NCBI RefSeq assembly: GCF_021474685.1
Contig: NZ_JAKEIT010000009.1
Location: 1 to 64,000 of the forward strand
Direction of reading: 5' to 3'
Length of the DNA: 64,000 nucleotides
Source of the DNA: Tetragenococcus halophilus
GTDB taxonomy: Bacteria; Bacillota; Bacilli; Lactobacillales; Enterococcaceae
The stretch's first letter is position 1. Each line of letters opens with the position of its first letter. The position numbers were made by a program, and so were the translations under genes. Under the pieces are notes generated by a model that worked only from the letters and a program-made list of their open reading frames with translations, had not been told where the DNA came from and ran no database searches. Below are positions 59,632 to 64,000 of this stretch, piece after piece.

Positions 59632-61805
59632 TTTGCTTCTCCTGGATCGATCATCGTTAAACTTATTCGTCCTTTTTTCAAATCAACCTGTTCAATCCAA
59701 ACAGTAACGATATCACCAACTGAAACAACATCGTTAGGCTGTTTAACAAATTTTTGACTCAATTTTGAAATATGCACAAGTCCATCTTGTTTAACACCTA
59801 TATCTACAAAGGCACCAAAATCAATCACATTGCGGACTGTTCCTGTTAATTGCATGCCTGCTTTCAAATCTTCCATCGATAAAACGTCTTTGCGTAAAAG
59901 CGGCGCGGGCATACTATCTCGCATGTCACGTCCAGGTTGGATAAGCGCGTGGATGATATCTTTAAGTGTTTCCACACCAATATCTAATTTAGCAGCCAAA
60001 ATTTCAGAAGATAAATTTTCCAGTACTTCTTTAGCATAAGAAGTACCAACATCTGATAAATCTAACTGTAGGTTTTCTAGTAAACTTTTTGTTGCAGTAT
60101 AACTTTCCGGGTGAATGGCAGTATTATCTAAAATGTTTTTAGCCCCGGGGATCCGTAAAAAGCCTATTGCTTGTTCATAAGCTTTAGGACCTAAACGCGC
60201 TACTTTTTTCAACTGTGTTCTCTTCGTAAAAGCGCCATTTTCCTCCCGATAGCTAACAATATTTCCTGCCGTTGTTTTATTCAAACCTGAAATATGTTGT
60301 AAAAGTTGCGGACTAGCTGTATTTACATCAACACCAATTTGGTTGACAGCTGTTTCTACGACAAAATCCAACTGCTCAATCAATCTTTTTTGTGAAACGT
60401 CGTGTTGATATTGACCTACACCTACAGCTTTAGGATCAATTTTCACTAATTCTGCTAAAGGATCTTGCAAGCGACGACCAATACTGATAGCACTACGCTC
60501 TTCTACTTGTAAATTTGGAAATTCTTCACGCGCAATCGTGCTGGCTGAATAAACTGAAGCCCCAGCTTCGTTGACCATCACATAATAAACATCACGCGGG
60601 ATCGATTGTAAATTTCTAGCAACAAATTGTTCTGATTCACGGCTTGCCGTACCATTGCCAATAGCAACCATATCTACTTGATAGTTTTCCACAAGTTGGT
60701 TGAACTGTTCATCCGCTGCTTTTCTTTTTTCAGCAGAAGCAGGTTTATGTGGGTATATCACTTCAATAGCAAGTACTTTCCCTGTTTCATCACAAACAGC
60801 CAGTTTACATCCCGTTCTATAGGCAGGATCAAAACCTAGAACTGTTTTCCCCTTTAAAGGAGGCTGCAATAACAAGTTTCGTAAGTTTTCGCCGAAAATC
60901 GCAATCGCTTGTTCGTCCGCCTTCTCTTTTAATTCATTACGAATTTCACGTTCAATGGCAGGAGCAATAAAACGTTTATAAGCATCTTGATAAGCTGCAA
61001 CCACTAATGAAGCAGCTGGGGAGGATGAATCTTTTATTAATTGCCGATTTAGATAATTAAATATTTTTGTTTCATCACTTTCGAGCGAAACCGTTAATAT
61101 TCCTTCTTTTTCACCGCGATTACAAGCCAAAATCCGATGTGAAACCATTTTTTTAATAGGTTCTGAAAAATCGTAATACATTTCATAAACGCCTTTTTCA
61201 TCTTTTTCTTTATCTTTTGCCTGGCTTTCAAAACGACCATTTTGAAAAGTTTCATTACGGATCCAGCTTCTGAATTTGGCTGTATCGCCGAACTGTTCAG
61301 CCATAATTTCATGCGCTCCAGCTAGCGCATCTTCTGTCGTGGCTATCTTTTCATTGACAAATTGCTCCGCTTTATCATAAACATCTTCTTGCGGAAAAGT
61401 TAATAACCATTGACTAAGAGGCTCTAATCCATTTTCTTTGGCGATAGTTGCCTTTGTCCTGCGTTTTTGCTTATACGGGCGATAAAGATCTTCTACTTGT
61501 TGCATTTTAGAAGATTTTAAAATCTTACTTTTTAAATCTGAAGTTAACTTTCCTTGTTCATCGATCAATCGCAAGACTTCTTCTTTACGATTTTCCAAAT
61601 TTTCCAAGTAATGATAACGTTCTTCAATTTCTCGAATTTGAACTTCATCTAAATCAGAAGTCATCTCTTTTCGGTAACGGGCAATAAAGGGTACCGTGTT
61701 ACCATCATTTAATAAAGTTAATACAGTATGTATTTGTTTTGTGCGATATTGTGTTAATTCTTCCTGTAATAAAGGAAGAAGTTTTTCATTAATTTCTTGC
61801 GCCAT
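59628..61805 (-). CDS. tex: Tex-family RNA-binding transcription accessory protein
   Basis: This 725-residue protein has the Tex layout: N-terminal helical domain (LNDGNTVPFIARYRKEMT), a YqgF-like RNase-H fold (VLGFDPAYRTGCKLAVCD), two helix-hairpin-helix motifs (VGVDVNTASPQLLQHISGL) and a C-terminal S1 RNA-binding domain (GTVRNVIDFGAFVDIGVKQDGLVHISKLS). It is involved in transcription and toxin expression in other bacteria, details unclear. It heads a two-gene unit with the SprT-like gene; the ribosome site is AAAGGTG. Confidence 0.95.
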   Translation of the reverse strand: MAQEINEKLLPLLQEELTQYRTKQIHTVLTLLNDGNTVPFIARYRKEMTSDLDEVQIREIEERYHYLENLENRKEEVLRLIDEQGKLTSDLKSKILKSSKMQQVEDLYRPYKQKRRTKATIAKENGLEPLSQWLLTFPQEDVYDKAEQFVNEKIATTEDALAGAHEIMAEQFGDTAKFRSWIRNETFQNGRFESQAKDKEKDEKGVYEMYYDFSEPIKKMVSHRILACNRGEKEGILTVSLESDETKIFNYLNRQLIKDSSSPAASLVVAAYQDAYKRFIAPAIEREIRNELKEKADEQAIAIFGENLRNLLLQPPLKGKTVLGFDPAYRTGCKLAVCDETGKVLAIEVIYPHKPASAEKRKAADEQFNQLVENYQVDMVAIGNGTASRESEQFVARNLQSIPRDVYYVMVNEAGASVYSASTIAREEFPNLQVEERSAISIGRRLQDPLAELVKIDPKAVGVGQYQHDVSQKRLIEQLDFVVETAVNQIGVDVNTASPQLLQHISGLNKTTAGNIVSYREENGAFTKRTQLKKVARLGPKAYEQAIGFLRIPGAKNILDNTAIHPESYTATKSLLENLQLDLSDVGTSYAKEVLENLSSEILAAKLDIGVETLKDIIHALIQPGRDMRDSMPAPLLRKDVLSMEDLKAGMQLTGTVRNVIDFGAFVDIGVKQDGLVHISKLSQKFVKQPNDVVSVGDIVTVWIEQVDLKKGRISLTMIDPGEAK

Positions 61806-61884
61806 TTTGACACACCTTTCATTTCACATAACTTTTATTATAACATAAAAAAGAGAGAACTTCGTTTAAAAAGTCCTCCTTCCT

Positions 61885-62619
61885 TTAAAAATCAGGCTGC
61901 CAACCTGCTGTCAGTTTGTGGTATTCAATATCTTGTACAATGCCATCTTTATCAAAAATGACACCATGAACTGAGCCGCCAAATACTGCTCCACCATCAA
62001 TACCAATTTTGCGATCGGAAATCCACAAAGCAGTCGTCTGCATATCCCCATATAATAAGGGAGTGATCGTATGTCCAAAGACAATTGTTTTTCCTGTATT
62101 ATTTTTTCCTTGATGGAAAGGTTCCCTGATCCAAATAAAGTCCGGTGGATTGGTCTTCTTCCAATCTTTTTTATTCAGATCAACACCCGCATGGACAAAA
62201 ATATATTGTTCCCACTCAAAATACAAAGGTCTTTCAACTAAAAATTGAAGCAATTGTTTATAGTAAGAACGAATGGTCATCGCGATTTCTGTTGGCGAGT
62301 ATTCCTCACAGCATCCCTTAAATAACAAACTCTCCATCGTTTCTTTACCGCCATTTTGTACATAAGCTTGATACCAATCCTCAGGAGCATTTAAAAATTG
62401 TAAAAAGTATTCTTCGTGGTTTCCACGTAAATATATAGCATTATATTTTTCAACTAACTTTTTGCCTAGTAAAAAACATTCTTTGCTTTTTTTGCCACGA
62501 TCGTTTAAATCACCGATTAAAACGAGTTGATGAACCTCTGGATCAAAATCTTTTAAAAGTTTTTCAAATAGCTCCAATTCTCCATGAATATCGCTAATCA
62601 CATAAACATAAGGTTTCAT
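61885..62619 (-). CDS. Metallophosphoesterase, serine/threonine phosphatase-like
   Basis: This 244-residue cytoplasmic phosphatase has all blocks of the calcineurin-like family: SDIHGELELF (metal ligands Asp and His), LIGDLNDRG, LRGNHEEYF, FVHAGVD and VFGHTI. The arrangement matches bacterial PPP-type phosphatases and diadenosine-tetraphosphatase-like enzymes (PrpE, Stp-related). The substrate is not decided. It is the last gene of a leftward unit with a VOC protein and a DUF1149 protein. Confidence 0.9.
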   Translation of the reverse strand: MKPYVYVISDIHGELELFEKLLKDFDPEVHQLVLIGDLNDRGKKSKECFLLGKKLVEKYNAIYLRGNHEEYFLQFLNAPEDWYQAYVQNGGKETMESLLFKGCCEEYSPTEIAMTIRSYYKQLLQFLVERPLYFEWEQYIFVHAGVDLNKKDWKKTNPPDFIWIREPFHQGKNNTGKTIVFGHTITPLLYGDMQTTALWISDRKIGIDGGAVFGGSVHGVIFDKDGIVQDIEYHKLTAGWQPDF

Positions 62620-62648
62620 GATAAAAAAACTCCCTTATCCTAAAGTCT

Positions 62649-63020
62649 TTAGGCTTCAGACACTGCAAAATAATTACCATCTGGATCAACGAAATTAAAC
62701 ACCAATGTTTCTTCCATTTGAATTAACTCACCAATTTCAATTGGCAATTTTTCCATTTTTTTATATAAATCAGTAATATCTTCTGCAAAAAACATCACTT
62801 GTGGTGGATTTGTAGCTACACCTGGAGATTGCTTTTCAATAAAATCCCTATCGTATAATACAAAACTCATCTCTGCTTTTTTACTTGGTGCAATTTCCAC
62901 TACTAAAGTGCCGTCTGTTTCTTGACTATCTATAACTGCAAAATCCAAAGATTGCCAAAAGTCAACTGCCTTTTTTACATCATCTACAAAAAGACTTATC
63001 TGTACTTTATTTGAAAACAT
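62649..63020 (-). CDS. VOC (glyoxalase/bleomycin-resistance) superfamily protein
   Basis: This 123-residue protein has the VOC layout of paired beta-alpha-beta-beta-beta modules: QISLFVDDVKKAVDFWQSLDF at the start and FNFVDPDGNYFAV at the end. Such proteins are small dioxygenase-, isomerase- or antibiotic-binding-like enzymes; no specific substrate can be named. ATG 63020 is chosen with AGAGGAAA before it; a longer in-frame reading overlaps the upstream gene. It follows the DUF1149 gene by 13 bp. Confidence 0.85.
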   Translation of the reverse strand: MFSNKVQISLFVDDVKKAVDFWQSLDFAVIDSQETDGTLVVEIAPSKKAEMSFVLYDRDFIEKQSPGVATNPPQVMFFAEDITDLYKKMEKLPIEIGELIQMEETLVFNFVDPDGNYFAVSEA

Positions 63021-63033
63021 CTTTTCCTCTTTT

Positions 63034-63417
63034 CTACTCTTTGCGTTCAAAATCTAAATTAACGCCTGGTTTATCAGTAATAATTTCAGTTACTTCATAA
63101 GTTAACCGTTGTAAAATATCAAATAAAGGTGCCATCAATTCATCAATTTCTTCTCTAGTCAAATCCTCTTGACTTTGAATATTTTGATTTACAATATGAT
63201 TGATTTGCCCCATAGCTCCACGAATAATAAACTGCGAAAAGACGATCTCAAAACGCAAACGTGTGCCAATAATACTATTTTCCTTAGGATAGCTTTCATC
63301 AGGAGCTTTAAGCGGCGTTAGCCCGATATTTATACCCGTTTGCAGGTCTGCTTCTTCTTTTTTTCGCTGGTCAAAATGGTAAGCCTCCACTAAAGGCTGT
63401 TGTCGTTTGATTTCCAA
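63034..63417 (-). CDS. DUF1149 family protein
   Basis: This 127-residue protein matches the DUF1149 family of Lactobacillales: an N-terminal MEIKRQQPLV, the FEIVFSQFIIRGAMGQINH segment and a conserved end QRLTYEVTEIITDKPGVNLDF. The beta-sheet pattern is SecB-like, suggesting a binding or chaperone-type role, but none is established. TTG 63417 is the preferred start, six bases after AGAGGTG; the in-frame GTG at 63426 overlaps the ribosome site. Confidence 0.88.
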   Translation of the reverse strand: MEIKRQQPLVEAYHFDQRKKEEADLQTGINIGLTPLKAPDESYPKENSIIGTRLRFEIVFSQFIIRGAMGQINHIVNQNIQSQEDLTREEIDELMAPLFDILQRLTYEVTEIITDKPGVNLDFERKE

Positions 63418-63572
63418 ATGCTTCACCTCTCAAAAATAGTATAGCATAAATATATACGAAACAAAAAAAGAGAAAAGCTTTATTTCCCCTTCATACTAAA
63501 GATTCTATAATCTGAAAATATAACATAGTTTTGTCGCCGCTGATTCAACATTACTTAAAAAATAACAGTGCA

Positions 63573-63619
63573 CGATAAAAAGCTGGAAAATAAGTGTTAT
63601 AGCTTATTTTCCAGCTTTT
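63573..63619 (-). terminator. Terminator of the SepM/YlbL-type protease gene
   Basis: A perfect 17-bp stem (63578-63594 with 63603-63619) lies 10 bp after the stop of the partial gene and is followed by a T-run on the minus strand. Confidence 0.9.
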
Positions 63620-63628
63620 ACTCTTTAT

Positions 63629-64000
63629 TTAATCCATCTGTTTTAAATAATCAATAGCGTCTTGTAAGGTCTTTACTGGAACGATTTTCATGTCCGTATC
63701 TAAATTACCAGCTGCTTCTTTAGCTTCCTGATAGTTAGATTTTAAATTGGAGTTTTTCTTCAACGCTTTTTTACTTATTGTATCATTGGGTGCAAAAAAG
63801 ATTTGTGCACCCGCTTCATCCGCGCTGGCTATCTTTTTATCAATGCCGCTGATTCGCCCAACCTTGCCTTTTTCATCAATTGTACCTGTCCCTGCGATGT
63901 CTTTTCCTTTTCTCAAATCTTGTTCAGTCAGTTGTTCATAAATTTCTAGTGTAAACATTAAACCAGCAGAAGGTCCGCCAATATCTTCTACATCAAAATC
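63629..64000 (-). CDS. PDZ-Lon protease C-terminal part (SepM/YlbL family), cut by window edge
   Basis: The visible 123 codons are the 3' end of a gene that continues past the right window edge. They start inside the Lon-type catalytic domain: [11 protein letters not shown] carries the catalytic serine (GGPSAG), and [13 protein letters not shown] carries the catalytic lysine, followed by [10 protein letters not shown]. Membrane-bound PDZ-Lon proteases of this type (SepM, YlbL) process peptide pheromones or degrade membrane-proximal proteins. The terminator follows its stop. An internal ATG at 63958 is not the true start. Confidence 0.9.
   Translation of the reverse strand, partial: DFDVEDIGGPSAGLMFTLEIYEQLTEQDLRKGKDIAGTGTIDEKGKVGRISGIDKKIASADEAGAQIFFAPNDTISKKALKKNSNLKSNYQEAKEAAGNLDTDMKIVPVKTLQDAIDYLKQMD

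Overview
The window looks like a chromosomal core region of a low-GC Gram-positive coccus of the Lactobacillales. I infer Enterococcaceae, close to Enterococcus or Tetragenococcus, from gene order (gatCAB-dagK-rlmD, pcrA-ligA, tig-clpX-engB, polA-mutM-coaE, nrdR-dnaB-dnaI), the fused GlnPH-type transporter, the DUF1149 protein and the AT-rich DNA. This placement rests on recalled protein resemblance, not on a search. I see no rRNA, tRNA, CRISPR array, prophage or intact insertion sequence.

Layout, left to right. 41-3399: amino-acid ABC transporter with an aminotransferase. 3657-5513: DNA repair glycosylase, GNAT acetyltransferase and an NAD(P)-binding protein. 5948-11698: GatCAB amidotransferase, diacylglycerol kinase and RlmD-type rRNA methyltransferase. 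11813-16096: PcrA and LigA. 16285-17820: ClC exchanger. 17985-21601: fructose operon fruR-fruK-fruA. 21872-25742: a small acidic protein, EngB, ClpX and trigger factor. 25869-28456: SppA, RDD and TPR-like proteins. 28619-30664: glmS with its glmS ribozyme. 30853-36406: OsmC, tyrosine phosphatase, amidohydrolase with threonine synthase, and QueG. 36403-38099: nucleoside deoxyribosyltransferase with two membrane proteins. 38281-41893: LepA, a LexA-boxed YolD-like protein and an AI-2E family protein. 41950-44556: ClpB under a CtsR box. 44643-49139: YbhN-like protein, PepT, Nif3-like protein and TrmK. 49320-53700 and 53715-56360: NrdR-DnaB-DnaI and PolA-MutM-CoaE. 56523-61805: Bax1-I-like, MaoC-like, MurC, SprT-like and Tex. 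61885-64000: metallophosphatase, VOC protein, DUF1149 and the 3' end of a SepM/YlbL-type PDZ-Lon protease.

Most genes are housekeeping: tRNA amidation, replication initiation and repair, protein quality control and cell-wall precursor supply. Regulation visible in the DNA includes a glmS ribozyme, a CtsR operator on the clpB promoter, a LexA-type box on a small YolD-like gene, direct repeats at the fruR promoter, and many hairpin terminators, several of them bidirectional.

The least explained structures are two arrays of a modular, hairpin-rich, GC-richer repeat (22708-22941 and 45714-46038), both in the same orientation directly downstream of a terminator. Next are a 90-nt structured palindrome after dnaI, an orphan SOS-boxed YolD-like gene, an operon pairing a deoxyribosyltransferase with two membrane proteins, and a terminator built from the overlapping 3' ends of two convergent genes. 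I did not see a clear new defence or biosynthetic system.
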